From: Salinivibrio costicola subsp. costicola ATCC 33508 = LMG 11651
GTDB taxonomy: Bacteria > Pseudomonadota > Gammaproteobacteria > Enterobacterales > Vibrionaceae
DNA: 64,000 nucleotides
Reading direction: 5' to 3'
NCBI GenBank assembly: GCA_000565345.1
Contig: AQOF01000023.1
Span: forward strand, 1 to 64,000
The notes beneath the pieces are model-generated. The model ran no database searches. It was not told the DNA's origin and saw only the letters and a list, made by a program, of their open reading frames with translations. This document shows positions 9,506 through 19,510 of the stretch, piece after piece (position 1 is the stretch's first letter; each line of letters begins with the position of its first letter). The position numbers and the translations under genes were made by a program.

Positions 9506-10075
9506 TTAAAAGTGTGCTTTCATATGATCAAGGAGTTGCTCGTCGTCGGCAATGTCTTGTAACACCGCTTCAAGCAAGTTATTCAGCGCCAGTTCGATAT
9601 CATCAGGTGATGCACTGCTTACACCGCTTTGCGTCGATTTCCCGGTATAACGCTTAACAAAGCGACCCTCAGGGGATTCAGCAACGAGCTGTAATTGGAC
9701 CGATGCTTCCATGTCATGTTTAAACACGGTGTGTTTGACTCGGACTAAGGCATCAAGAATGTCGAGGCGCAACACTCCCGGGCCATTGGCAACCACTCGA
9801 AACCCTTGTGATGACAGTTGACGAGACAGCGTGTCTTCTAATACCACACGCAAATTCTGGCTGGCGTGCAGCGGTTTGACATTGGAGCGACCGCTATCGA
9901 TAACCGCAACGAATTGTGCGGTACGTAAGTCTTTACTCTTCACCACGACCGGAAGATTGTTGACTTGCTGCTGATTGGATGACGCCGGAGAGGGTGCGAT
10001 AGTCAGCTGTGGCTCACGGGGTGTCGAACAGCCAGCAAGGACTAATACAGCGATAGCAATAATCAGTTTTTTCAT
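9506..10075 (-). CDS. yajG: YajG family lipoprotein
   Basis: Predicted lipoprotein of unknown detailed function, conserved next to ampG in enteric bacteria and vibrios. The start at 10075 gives MKKLIIAIAVLVLAGCS, a clear lipobox with Cys16, preceded by AAGGAAG at good spacing; an upstream in-frame start would add 45 residues and bury the signal. The mature part holds the YajG domain (VAVIDSGRSNVKPLHA, ILDALVRVKHTVFKHDMEASVQ). The length is 189 residues. The ampG-yajG neighbourhood links it loosely to cell envelope work. Confidence 0.9.
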   Translation of the reverse strand: MKKLIIAIAVLVLAGCSTPREPQLTIAPSPASSNQQQVNNLPVVVKSKDLRTAQFVAVIDSGRSNVKPLHASQNLRVVLEDTLSRQLSSQGFRVVANGPGVLRLDILDALVRVKHTVFKHDMEASVQLQLVAESPEGRFVKRYTGKSTQSGVSSASPDDIELALNNLLEAVLQDIADDEQLLDHMKAHF

Positions 10076-10100
10076 GGGGTTCGGCTTCCTTTTCTTAATA

Positions 10101-11237
10101 TTAGGCATTGACTGCCTTGAGAATAACGAATTTTTTATTCGACGCAACGACAGTGACATGACCAAAAAGACGTTTAAGCTTAGTATGATAGCCGAGATGA
10201 CGATTGCCAATGACTAAAAGCTCGCCATTCGTGGTCAGAACACGTTTTGCGTCACAAAACATTTGCCAAGCAATATGATCAGTAATGGTTTGCTGCTGGT
10301 GGAAGGGTGGGTTACAGAGCACAAGATCGATATCTGTATGCTCAAAACCGGTGAGGCAATCTCTGGCCTCACAGAGAAAACGGCGTGAGTCGATATCATG
10401 GCGATTCAGATTGTGTTTTGCGCTGGCGACGGCCATATGGCTTTCATCGACCGCATAAATGAACGCTGCTGGATTATTTCGTGCCGCTTGTAATGCCAAT
10501 ACGCCGTTACCGCAGCCTAAATCGACAATGCGTTTTAAATGTGCCTGACTCGGAATGTGCGGCAGCATTAAATACGCGGCAATGTCGAGTTTCTTGGCCG
10601 AGAAAACATTGGGCCAGTTAGCCAGTCGCATCGAGAATTCTGGTACGTCGACATCGTTGACCGGATCGGGCTGCGGTGCCGGTTGCTTGGTCGGTGTGGT
10701 AAAAATACAACGCGCTTTTTTCTTCGCCAGCGAGGTGGTTGTTGCCCCCAGCCAATGCTCAAACTGATTAAGGGTCGAGGTATGGATCTCTTTCGCTTTA
10801 GCACTCGCTAACACAAGCGTATGCGCATCAGTGACACTGGCGAGTTGCTGAAGTTGCCAAGTGAGCATTTTACTGCTTTTCGGTACGCGTAACATCACCG
10901 CATCGATATCCGCCGGTAAGGTATCTAAGCTGGTAAGCTGAGTGATACCCGCGAGATCATTGTGTGCCAAATTCTCAATCGTCGCTTGCTGCGAAATAAC
11001 CGAATCGCTGACTTGAAAAACATCAAATCCTTGCTGGCTGGCCCAGCAACTGAGTGCGCCAAATTGATCATTAATGATCAATATTCGCGCATTTTTACGT
11101 ACTGACCATGTGCTCGCGTGCGCAATCATATACTCATCGGCGGCATCGAAGGCTTGTAGCGTCTCATTTTTTCGCTGCGGGTAACGGTGTAGCGTCAAGG
11201 CTGATTCGCTACCTGGAATCGGAAGTAGTGTTTTCAT
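10101..11237 (-). CDS. rlmG: 23S rRNA m2G1835 methyltransferase RlmG
   Basis: SAM-dependent enzyme methylating guanine 1835 of 23S rRNA. The protein is a duplicated methyltransferase: a degenerate N-terminal half and an active C-terminal half with the SAM motif VDLGCGNGVLALQAA and the target-base motif LVLCNPPFHQ. The start at 11237 gives 378 residues, the same as E. coli RlmG; an in-frame start 45 nt upstream is possible. It is divergent from bolA. NPPF and the end sequence FGHVTVVASNKKFVILKA support RlmG over the related RsmC. Confidence 0.9.
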   Translation of the reverse strand: MKTLLPIPGSESALTLHRYPQRKNETLQAFDAADEYMIAHASTWSVRKNARILIINDQFGALSCWASQQGFDVFQVSDSVISQQATIENLAHNDLAGITQLTSLDTLPADIDAVMLRVPKSSKMLTWQLQQLASVTDAHTLVLASAKAKEIHTSTLNQFEHWLGATTTSLAKKKARCIFTTPTKQPAPQPDPVNDVDVPEFSMRLANWPNVFSAKKLDIAAYLMLPHIPSQAHLKRIVDLGCGNGVLALQAARNNPAAFIYAVDESHMAVASAKHNLNRHDIDSRRFLCEARDCLTGFEHTDIDLVLCNPPFHQQQTITDHIAWQMFCDAKRVLTTNGELLVIGNRHLGYHTKLKRLFGHVTVVASNKKFVILKAVNA

Positions 11238-11407
11238 TGGCGCGTTTGCATCGGGGGTTACGGACTGCGTATATTGTCGCACTCAAGCGATAACTGCAAT
11301 GTAAACGAGGGCAAACTGCCTGTCGTTACTTGATCCATCACTCGATTCGCAATTTTATCAATAACGGCTAAAATCTGGGCAGGTCGCCCGGAGATTTTGG
11401 GGACGTC

Positions 11408-11725
11408 ATGAAAATTGAAACAGAAATAACAGAAAAACTGACGCGGGCTTTCACGCCGGCCCACCTTGAGGTACACAACGAAAGTTACATGCACAATGTG
11501 CCTGAAGGCGCGGAAAGTCATTTTAAGGTGGTTGTTGTCTCGGAGCTATTCAGCGACCAGCGGCTTATTCAGCGCCATAGAGCGGTGAATAGCACACTCG
11601 CGGATGAATTGGCGGGTGAGGTTCACGCGCTTGCGATTCACACCTATTCACCGCAAGAATGGCAAGCGCAGACCCAAGCGCCTGACTCTCCGGCATGTCG
11701 AGGTGGTGGCGTGAATGCGTCTTAG
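11408..11725 (+). CDS. bolA: BolA family iron-sulfur/stress regulator
   Basis: Small protein that works with monothiol glutaredoxins in Fe-S trafficking and affects cell shape genes under stress. The 105 residues include the BolA core: [25 protein letters not shown] split by the class II KH-like fold, then the [17 protein letters not shown] helix and the conserved HTYSPQEW near the end. An RBS (GGGGAC) lies just upstream. The C-terminal CRG-containing tail is also found in enteric BolA. It stands divergent from rlmG. Confidence 0.95.
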   Translation: MKIETEITEKLTRAFTPAHLEVHNESYMHNVPEGAESHFKVVVVSELFSDQRLIQRHRAVNSTLADELAGEVHALAIHTYSPQEWQAQTQAPDSPACRGGGVNAS

Positions 11726-12139
11726 ACCAGTGAGAGTGGGCATGATTTTATCTTTTACCTCATGGCAACAATTTCTTACATAAAGGCCTGGTGTCTGCTT
11801 GGTATTGATTACGGCCAGACAAGTGTTAATCCGTGACTGTCTCGGTCAACAGCTGTCTGCAACGCGTAAAAAAACAACAGTAAAACTGTGAAGTTACAAC
11901 GCGCATTGTTTGTACAGGTATGGATAATTGCCACGCCCGAGTGACAATATCCATAGAATCAGTGCTGGGGTTAGTGATAGAATATCGTGCTTAAAGACTA
12001 ACCTAGGTTGCCTTTGTGTGATGAAATGGTTAGCAGGATGTTGCGACGGTGTGCCTTTAGGCCGCTATTCAGTCGAAAGTCGTGTCTTTAACTGCGCAAT
12101 AACAGAATTCTTTTTCCCGTTAATGTAGTGCAAGTGCGT
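11726..12139 (+). other. 414-bp intergenic region upstream of the nqr operon
   Basis: No gene is recognisable. Small structures seen are a perfect palindrome AACCTAGGTT at 12000-12009 and a 5-bp hairpin at 11877-11889. The nqr promoter must lie here; -10 like TAGAAT sequences occur at 11954 and 11978 but no convincing -35 partner was found. The leader is unusually long for a housekeeping operon. Confidence 0.5.
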
Positions 12140-13479
12140 ATGATTACAATAAAAAAGGGTTTGGATATCCCCATCGCAGGGACTCCTACTCAGGTGATAA
12201 GTGATGGTCCAGCCATCAAGAAAGTCGCCTTGCTTGGCGAAGAGTACGTTGGAATGCGCCCCACTATGCATGCGCGAGTGGGTGATGTAGTGAAGAAAGG
12301 CCAAGTGGTTTTCGAAGATAAGAAAAACCCTGGCGTCAAATTTACTGCGCCCGCAGCTGGTAAAGTGGTTGAAGTCAATCGCGGTGCCAAGCGTGTTCTT
12401 CAGTCTGTCGTCATTGAAGTCGATGGAAATGAGCAAGTTACCTTCAATAAGTACGAAGCGTCGCAATTAGCCTCGCTAGACCGTCAAGCCGTTGTTGATC
12501 AACTGGTTGAGTCTGGGATGTGGACCGCGCTCCGCACCCGACCGTTCAGCCGTTCTCCAGCGATTGATGCTGAACCCGAAGCTGTTTTTGTTAACGCAAT
12601 GGACACCAATCCGCTCGCCGCGGATCCTAAAGTGATCATTGATGAACAAAAAGAGGCCTTCGTGGCTGGTTTAGACGTCGTATCGCGCCTCACGGACAAA
12701 TCTGTCTTTGTGTGCAAAGCAGACGTTGAGCTTCCAACCAGCAAGCAATCTAATGTCGAACAACACGTTTTTGCTGGTCCTCACCCAGCAGGACTGGTTG
12801 GTACCCATATCCATTACTTGCGTTCTGTTGATATGGAAAAGCAGGTGTGGCATCTCAACTATCAAGATGTGATTGCGTTTGGGCATCTATTCCTAGCCGG
12901 TGAAATCCATACGGACCGTGTTGTGTCTATTGCGGGTCCTATGGTTAGTCAGCCACGCCTCATTCGTACCCAGCTTGGCGCTAACCTCGATGAGCTGGTA
13001 GATGGCGAGCTAATGGCTGGCGAAAGCCGTGTGATCTCTGGCTCTGTGCTGTCTGGTACCAAAGCTACTGGCCACATGCCTATCTAGGTCGTTTCCATAT
13101 GCAGGTCTCGGTACTTCGCGAAGGTAACGAGAAAGAGCTGTTTGGTTGGCTAGCCCCCGGTAAAAATCGCTTCTCAGTGACGCGCGCTTATCTTGGCCAT
13201 TTGTTTAAAGGTCAGCTTTTCAATTTAACCACCTCCACCAATGGCAGTGATCGTTCCATGGTGCCGATCGGTAATTATGAGCGAGTGATGCCGCTAGATA
13301 TCGAGCCAACCATGTTGCTGCGTGATATCTGTGCCGGCGATACAGATAGCATGCAACAGCTAGGCGCGCTGGAGTTAGATCCTGAAGATTTGGCCCTTTG
13401 TACCTTTGTCTGCCCAGGCAAGTACGAATTTGGTCCAATGCTCCGCGAGAGCCTGGAAAAAATTGAGAAGGAAGGGTAA
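12140..13479 (+). CDS. nqrA: Na+-NQR subunit A (one frameshift)
   Basis: Peripheral quinone-binding subunit of the Na+-translocating NADH:ubiquinone reductase. The ATG at 12140 gives [16 protein letters not shown], the conserved family start; a GTG four codons earlier is less likely. The frame breaks after SGTKATG at 13072-13073, where one C of a CCC run is missing, and continues as [26 protein letters not shown]. The restored protein has about 446 residues, as usual. It is the first of six consecutive nqr genes, only 3 nt before nqrB. The break is very likely a sequencing error. Confidence 0.95.
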
Positions 13480-13482
13480 CAG

Positions 13483-14722
13483 ATGAGCCTGAAAAACTTT
13501 TTAGAGCAAATCGAGCCACACTTTGAGCCAGGCGGTAAACACGAAAAGTGGTTTGCCTTGTATGAAGCGGTTGCGACCATTTTATACACGCCAGGTATGG
13601 TGACCAAAGCCGGCGCGCATGTGCGTGACAGTATCGATTTGAAACGCATCATGATCATGGTTTGGCTTGCGGTGTTCCCAGCGATGTTCTGGGGGATGTA
13701 CAACACAGGTAACCAAGCGATTATGGGCTTGATGGACTTGTATTCAGGCGATCAGCTTGCGCAGGTCATTAGTGGAAACTGGCATTATTGGTTAACCGAG
13801 TCCATCGCTGGGCCGCTAGCGGCTGCAAGCTGGGGGACCAAAACCATTCTCGGTGCCACCTACTTCCTGCCTATTTATGCCACCGTCTTTATTGTAGGTG
13901 GTTTCTGGGAAGTACTTTTCTGCATCGTGCGTAAACACGAAGTAAACGAAGGTTTCTTTGTTACATCCATTTTGTTTGCCCTCATCGTGCCGCCGACATT
14001 GCCATTATGGCAAGCCGCGCTCGGTATCACCTTTGGTGTGGTCGTTGCAAAAGAGATCTTTGGCGGAACGGGACGTAACTTCTTGAACCCAGCATTGGCC
14101 GGTCGTGCGTTCTTGTTCTTTGCTATCCAGCACAGATCTCGGGTGATTTGGTATGGACCGCAGCTGATGGTTACTCAGGTGCAACCGCGCTAAGCCAATG
14201 GTACACCGGTGGCCAATCAGCACTGATGCACAATGTTAGTGGTCAAACCATGACTTGGATGGACGCCTTTATTGGTAATATCCCAGGTTCAATTGGTGAA
14301 GTCTCCACCATTGCCATCTTAATTGGCGGTGCAGCCTTGGTATACATGCGGATCGCGTCATGGCGCATCATCTTGGGTACCTTTTTGGGCATGGCCGTTG
14401 CGGCGACCTTGTTTAATCTGATTGGTTCAGATACCAACCGATGTTCAGCATGCCGTTCTACTGGCACTTGGTGCTGGGTGGTTTTGCATTCGGTATGATG
14501 TTCATGGCAACAGACCCGGTATCTGCTGCGTTTACCAATAAAGCGAAATGGTGGTATGGCGCATTGATCGGTGCCATGGCAGTGATCATTCGTGTGGTAA
14601 ACCCAGCATATCCAGAAGGTATGATGCTGGCGATCTTGTTCGCTAACCTGTTTGCACCTCTCTTTGATAACTTGGTGATTCAGGGCAACATCAAACGGAG
14701 ACTGGCTCGTAATGGCAAGTAG
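13483..14722 (+). CDS. nqrB: Na+-NQR subunit B (two frameshifts)
   Basis: Membrane subunit with covalent FMN, riboflavin and the main Na+ path. Three consecutive frames assemble into one protein of about 413 residues. Breaks are single missing bases near 14122-14124 (after RAFLFFA, continuing [16 protein letters not shown]) and 14438-14440 (between GSDTN and PMFSMPF). The FMN attachment motif SGAT, inside DGYSGATAL, is present in the second part; the threonine is the ApbE target. Multiple hydrophobic segments are as expected. It overlaps nqrC by 11 nt. Confidence 0.95.
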
Positions 14723-15514
14723 TAACGATAGTATTAAAAAGACGCTGATCGTTGTTATCGCGTTGAGCTTGGTGTGCTCAATCGTGGTGTCTGGTGCAGC
14801 GGTGGCGTTACGTCCTTTGCAACAAATGAACGCAAAATTAGACGTACAAAAGAACATCCTTTCGGTCGCAGGTGTCGATGTGGCGGGTGGCAAGAGCGCG
14901 ATTAACGATGCTTACAACAAGTATATTGAAACGCGCTTAGTCAGCCTTGAAAAGGGCGACTATGTCAGCCGGATGCCGTCAATGTTGCTGATGCAGCTGA
15001 TTATGATCAACGCGCAGCCGCGAAAGATCCTAGCCTCTCGAAAAAGCTAAGTAGCGAAGAGAATGTAGCAGACATTGGCCGTCGTGCTGATGTCGCTAAA
15101 GTCTACGTCGTGAAAAATGATTCGGGTGATATACAGCGCCTCATTCTCCCCGTAAAAGGCTCAGGCCTATGGAGTATGATGTACGCGTTTGTCGCGGTTG
15201 AGCCGGATGGTAACACGGTTGCTGATATCGTTTACTATGAGCAAGGTGAAACCCCTGGCTTAGGTGGCGAGGTCGAAAACCCGAAATGGCGCGCGAAGTG
15301 GGATGGTAAAAAACTGTTCAACGAGCAAGGCGAGCCAGCCATTCGAATCGTCAAAGGCGGCGCACCTGAAGGAAGCGAGCACGGCATTGATGCGCTTTCT
15401 GGTGCAACGCTGACCAGTAACGGTGTTCAGAATCAATTTAATTTCTGGCTAGGTGAGCAGGGTTTCGGCCCGTTCTTAGCAAAAGTTCGTGAGGGAGGCC
15501 TGACCAATGGCTGA
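14712..15514 (+). CDS. nqrC: Na+-NQR subunit C (one frameshift)
   Basis: Periplasm-facing flavoprotein subunit with a second covalent FMN. The N-terminal membrane anchor is at residues 10-32. One G is missing near 14971-14972 (D-Y-V-S-R then D-A-V-N-V-A-D); the following frame gives [21 protein letters not shown] split across the repair, then the FMN-binding domain ending with [11 protein letters not shown], whose second threonine carries FMN. Restored length is about 267 residues. The stop overlaps the nqrD start by 8 nt. Confidence 0.94.
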
Positions 15515-16139
15515 AGCGAAAGAACTGAAGAAAAATCTGCTATCACCGGTGCTAGACAACAACCCGATTGCCTTACAGGTTCTCGGGGTGTGTTCGGCAC
15601 TAGCAGTGACTACGCAGATGCAGACAGCCTTTGTCATGACACTGGCGGTGATGTTCGTCACCGCAATGTCTAACTTTTTCGTGTCGCTGATTCGTAACCA
15701 CATTCCTAATAGTGTACGTATCATCGTTCAAATGGCGATCATCGCTTCATTAGTTATTGTGGTTGACGAAACGCTGAAAGCGTTTGTTTATGACATCTCT
15801 AAGCAGCTTTCGGTCTTCGTGGGGCTGATCATCACTAACTGTATCGTGATGGGACGCGCAGAAGCCTATGCAATGAAGTCATCGCCATTACCGTCATTCA
15901 TGGATGGTATTGGTAACGCGTTGGGTTATGGTTTTGTTCTGATGACAGTGGCTTTCTTCCGCGAGCTTCTGGGCTCTGGCTCTGTCTTTGGCGTATCAAT
16001 CCTGCCGGTTGTCAGCGAAGGTGGTTGGTATCAGCCTAACGGTATGATGCTGTTAGCCCCCTCTGCATTCTTCCTCATCGGCTTTTTGATTTGGATTGTG
16101 CGTACCTTCAAACCAGAACAAGTTGAAGCGAAGGAGTAA
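15507..16139 (+). CDS. nqrD: Na+-NQR subunit D
   Basis: Integral membrane subunit with six predicted helices that, with NqrE, coordinates an intramembrane iron-sulfur centre. The intact 210-residue frame contains the conserved [19 protein letters not shown] near residue 20 and [14 protein letters not shown] near 110, each with a cysteine placed in a membrane half-helix. Length and sequence are typical. It is translationally coupled to nqrC (8-nt overlap) and 6 nt before nqrE. Confidence 0.97.
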   Translation: MAEAKELKKNLLSPVLDNNPIALQVLGVCSALAVTTQMQTAFVMTLAVMFVTAMSNFFVSLIRNHIPNSVRIIVQMAIIASLVIVVDETLKAFVYDISKQLSVFVGLIITNCIVMGRAEAYAMKSSPLPSFMDGIGNALGYGFVLMTVAFFRELLGSGSVFGVSILPVVSEGGWYQPNGMMLLAPSAFFLIGFLIWIVRTFKPEQVEAKE

Positions 16140-16145
16140 CAGCAC

Positions 16146-16741
16146 ATGGAACACTATCTAAGCCTGCTGGTGCGCTCAATCTTTATTGAGAACATGGCGT
16201 TGGCATTCTTCCTCGGCATGTGTACTTTCTTGGCGGTGTCTAAGAAAGTGAAAACGGCGTTCGGCTCGGTGTCGCTGTTGTGGTGGTACTGACTATTTCG
16301 GTACCGGTTAACAACCTGGTTTACAACCTTATCCTACGTGAAGATGCGTTGGTTAAAGGGGTGGATCTGAGCTTTCTGAACTTTGTGACCTTTATCGGTG
16401 TTATTGCTGCTTTGGTACAAATCTTGGAAATGGTCTTGGATCGGTTCTTCCCGCCGCTCTACAATGCACTCGGTATTTTCCTACCGTTGATTACAGTGAA
16501 CTGTGCCATCTTTGGTGGCGTATCATTTATGGTACAACGTGATTACAACTTCGCCGAGTCGGTCGTTTATGGCTTTGGTTCGGGTGTAGGCTGGATGTTA
16601 GCCATCGTCGCGCTGGCGGGGATCCGCGAGAAAATGAAGTATTCAGATGTGCCACCTGCACTACGAGGATTAGGGATTACCTTTATTTCTGTAGGTCTGA
16701 TGGCATTGGGCTTTATGTCTTTCTCTGGTGTGCAACTGTAA
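16146..16741 (+). CDS. nqrE: Na+-NQR subunit E (one frameshift)
   Basis: Membrane subunit homologous to NqrD and its structural partner. The true start is the ATG at 16146 ([21 protein letters not shown]), 6 nt after the nqrD stop. After VKTAFG the frame breaks near 16263-16266 (one base missing) and continues [21 protein letters not shown]. The restored protein has 198 residues, exactly the V. cholerae length. The cysteine-containing segments [13 protein letters not shown] and TVNCAIFGG are present. A start at the downstream fragment would lose the first membrane helix. Confidence 0.94.
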
Positions 16742-16772
16742 GCCGGGTAAACTGCGAGGAAAGGAATAGTCA

Positions 16773-17996
16773 ATGGACATTATTCTTGGTGTGGTGATGT
16801 TTACTCTGATTGTACTGGCGTTGGTGATGGTGATTTTATTCGCCAAATCGAAGCTGGTACCAACCGGAGACATCACAATCGATATCAATGACGATCCTGA
16901 AAAAGCGATCGTCACTCAGCCAGGCGGAAAACTGCTTGGCGCACTGGCTGGTGCTGGTGTATTTGTGTCTTCTGCCTGTGGTGGCGGTGGTTCATGCGGT
17001 CAATGTCGTGTGAAGATCAAAGAAGGCGGTGGTGATATTCTGCCGACCGAGCTTGACCACATTACCAAAGGTGAAGCGCGTGAAGGTGAGCGTCTATCGT
17101 GTCAAGTTGCTATTAAGCAAGATATGAAGATTGAGCTGCCAGAAGAGATCTTTGGCGTCAAGAAGTGGGATTGTGAAGTTATTTCTAACGATAACCAAGC
17201 CACGTTTATCAAAGAGCTTAAATTACGTATTCCAGATGGTGAATCGGTACCTTTCCGTGCCGGTGGTTATATTCAAATTGAGGCGCCACCACACCATATT
17301 AAGTACTCGGATTTTGATATTCCTGAGGAATACCGTGAAGACTGGGAGAAGTTCAACCTTTTCCGTTACGAGTCTAAGGTAGATGAAGACATTATTCGTG
17401 CGTACTCCATGGCTAACTACCCTGAAGAAGAGGGTATTATCATGCTTAACGTACGTGTGGCGACGCCACCACCGCGTAACCCAGACGTACCGCCTGGCCA
17501 GATGTCTTCTTACATTTGGTCATTAAAGCCGGGTGACAAGTGTACTATCTCGGGTCCATTTGGGGAGTTTTTCGCCAAAGATACTGACGCGGAGATGGTC
17601 TTTATCGGCGGTGGTGCAGGTATGGCGCCAATGCGCTCACATATCTTTGACCAGCTCAAACGCCTTAACACGGATCGTAAGATTACGTTCTGGTATGGCG
17701 CACGGTCTAAACGTGAAATGTTCTACGTTGAAGATTTCGATATGCTCCAAGAGCAAAATGAGAACTTCAACTGGTATTGCGCACTGTCCGACCCGCTACC
17801 AGAAGATAACTGGGAGGGTGATACTGGCTTTATCCATAATGTGCTTTATGAAAACTATCTGAAAGACCACGAAGCACCGGAAGACTGCGAGTATTACATG
17901 TGTGGGCCACCAATGATGAACGCTGCCGTGATTGGTTTGCTTAAAGATCTTGGTGTTGAAGACGAAAACATCATGTTGGATGATTTCGGCGGATAG
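16773..17996 (+). CDS. nqrF: Na+-NQR subunit F, NADH dehydrogenase
   Basis: Electron entry subunit oxidising NADH. Order: N-terminal membrane helix (residues 3-23), 2Fe-2S ferredoxin domain with Cys69, 75, 78 and 110, FAD-binding domain (RAYSMANYP), and NADH-binding domain ([23 protein letters not shown]). At 407 residues it is full length with no break. It ends the nqrA-F operon and is followed by a strong terminator. All catalytic motifs are intact, which supports a working complex despite errors in the other subunits. Confidence 0.98.
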   Translation: MDIILGVVMFTLIVLALVMVILFAKSKLVPTGDITIDINDDPEKAIVTQPGGKLLGALAGAGVFVSSACGGGGSCGQCRVKIKEGGGDILPTELDHITKGEAREGERLSCQVAIKQDMKIELPEEIFGVKKWDCEVISNDNQATFIKELKLRIPDGESVPFRAGGYIQIEAPPHHIKYSDFDIPEEYREDWEKFNLFRYESKVDEDIIRAYSMANYPEEEGIIMLNVRVATPPPRNPDVPPGQMSSYIWSLKPGDKCTISGPFGEFFAKDTDAEMVFIGGGAGMAPMRSHIFDQLKRLNTDRKITFWYGARSKREMFYVEDFDMLQEQNENFNWYCALSDPLPEDNWEGDTGFIHNVLYENYLKDHEAPEDCEYYMCGPPMMNAAVIGLLKDLGVEDENIMLDDFGG

Positions 17997-18021
17997 GCAC
18001 TGATTGTTCGTCTGACCTTGT

Positions 18022-18050
18022 AATGGCTGGCCCAAGGGCCAGCCATTTTA
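18022..18050 (+). terminator. Terminator after nqrF
   Basis: A 12-bp perfect inverted repeat (AATGGCTGGCCC / GGGCCAGCCATT) with a tiny centre, followed by TTTTA. It separates the nqrABCDEF operon from apbE. Confidence 0.75.
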
Positions 18051-18080
18051 CGTATAAACCTGATGTCGAAGGACACCACT

Positions 18081-19096
18081 ATGAAGAAGTTTTGGTTACG
18101 CTGTGCAACAGTCGTTGCCGTGGTTGCAGGCCTTGTCGGTTGTGAGCGCGCCCCTGAGCTTGTGCATCTTACGGGCGAGACGATGGGGACCTATTATTCG
18201 ATCAAATATATCGCGACGGACGCTACTCCCTCGCAGGATGTCGTTCAAGCGGCTATCGATCAGCGTTTAGAAACAGTCAACGATCAGATGTCGACTTACC
18301 GAACAGACTCCGAATTGAGTCAATTCAATCAGCACCAAGCGAACTCACCTGTTTCTGTCTCTCCAGCGACAATCACCGTGATTAACGAGGCGATTCGGCT
18401 GAGTCAATTTACCCAAGGCGCGCTTGATGTCACAGTGGGGCCACTGGTTAACCTTTGGAGTTTTGGGCCAGAAAAGCGGCCGGAGACTATTCCCAGTGAT
18501 GAAGAGATAGCGTCACGGATGGCGATGACGGGCTTAGAACACCTTAGTGTCGATGGGCGTCGACTCACAAAAACCAACCCTGACTTGTATGTTGACTTAT
18601 CAACCATTGCGAAAGGGTACGGAGTGGATGTTGTGGCAAACTACCTTGGCGATTTAGGACTCGATAACTATTTGGTTGAGATTGGTGGTGAGTTACAATT
18701 AAAAGGTGTGAACCAAGATCAAGTGCTTGGCGTATCGCGATTGAGAAACCGAGTGCGGGAGCGCAGTCAGTACAAGAGATCGTCGAGCCAGGCGATATGG
18801 CGGTTGCCACATCTGGCGACTATCGCAACTACTTTGAAAGTGATGGTATGCGTTATTCGCACATTATCGATCCTACGACAGGACGTCCGATCAATCATCA
18901 CTTGGTCTCAGTAACCGTGCTTGATCCGTCTTGTATGACGGCTGATGGCTTAGCCACGGGCTTTATGGTACTCGGGCCAGATAAAGCGATGGAATTAGCC
19001 AACAAAGCGAATATTCCTGTATTTATGGTAGTAAAAACAGACGATGGGTTTGAAGAAACCGCGTCAGAGGCGTTTAAACCTTATTTGCAGCGTTAG
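18081..19096 (+). CDS. apbE: FAD:protein FMN transferase ApbE (one frameshift)
   Basis: Exported lipoprotein that covalently attaches FMN to threonines of NqrB and NqrC. The start at 18081 gives a lipoprotein signal ending VVAGLVGC (Cys at about 20). Key motifs are GETMGTYYSI, DLSTIAKGYGVD and HIIDPTTGRP. One T is missing near 18727-18728 (after NQDQVL, continuing WRIAIEKPSAG). The restored length is about 338 residues. Its position next to nqrF and before nqrM, as in V. cholerae, fits its role in maturing the complex. Confidence 0.95.
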
Positions 19097-19142
19097 TGTC
19101 TTTATGTATAGCGTCAGTGCCGTTGAGGCAGCACGATTAAAG

Positions 19143-19189
19143 CACGCGTAATGCGTGTTACTCGCTCAGCGCATCTCATGGCGCTGAGC
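19143..19189 (+). repeat. Two tandem stem-loops between apbE and nqrM
   Basis: CACGC-GTAAT-GCGTG at 19143-19157 and a 9-bp stem GCTCAGCGC / GCGCTGAGC at 19164-19189 lie in the apbE-nqrM gap. Neither is followed by a T run, so they may be processing or stability elements of an apbE-nqrM transcript and not terminators. Confidence 0.5.
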
Positions 19190-19216
19190 ATCACGACCAA
19201 TAATAGGTGAGCAATT

Positions 19217-19438
19217 ATGTCAGTCTTTCTTATCACCTTCGCAGTCTTTCTCCTTGTCATTGCGGGTATGGCGATCGGCTATATCGTTCAGCAAAAAACC
19301 ATCAGCGGCAGCTGTGGTGGCTTGGGGGCGATCGGTATTGAAAAAGAGTGTGACTGCCCAGAGCCGTGCGATGCACGAAAAAAACGCGAAGCGCGGGCGG
19401 AGAAAACGCGTGAGTGGAAAAAAAATCAAATCATCTAA
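19217..19438 (+). CDS. nqrM: Na+-NQR maturation protein NqrM
   Basis: Small membrane protein needed to assemble Na+-NQR, thought to deliver iron for the NqrD/NqrE centre. The 73 residues comprise one membrane helix (3-25) and a cysteine cluster: SCGGLGAIGIEKECDCPEPC, the diagnostic NqrM (DUF539) pattern. A basic tail follows. The gene lies after apbE as in other vibrios. No break is present. Confidence 0.96.
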   Translation: MSVFLITFAVFLLVIAGMAIGYIVQQKTISGSCGGLGAIGIEKECDCPEPCDARKKREARAEKTREWKKNQII

Positions 19439-19510
19439 CGTGTTTTGCCAACGCGTCATTTTATAAAGCGCGTGGCTAACCCGTCTGAACTCTGATGAAA
19501 AGGCCGGAGC

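Noticed and set aside
19439..19510. LexA box before dinB
   Set aside because: No CTGT-N8-ACAG type sequence was found in the gap.
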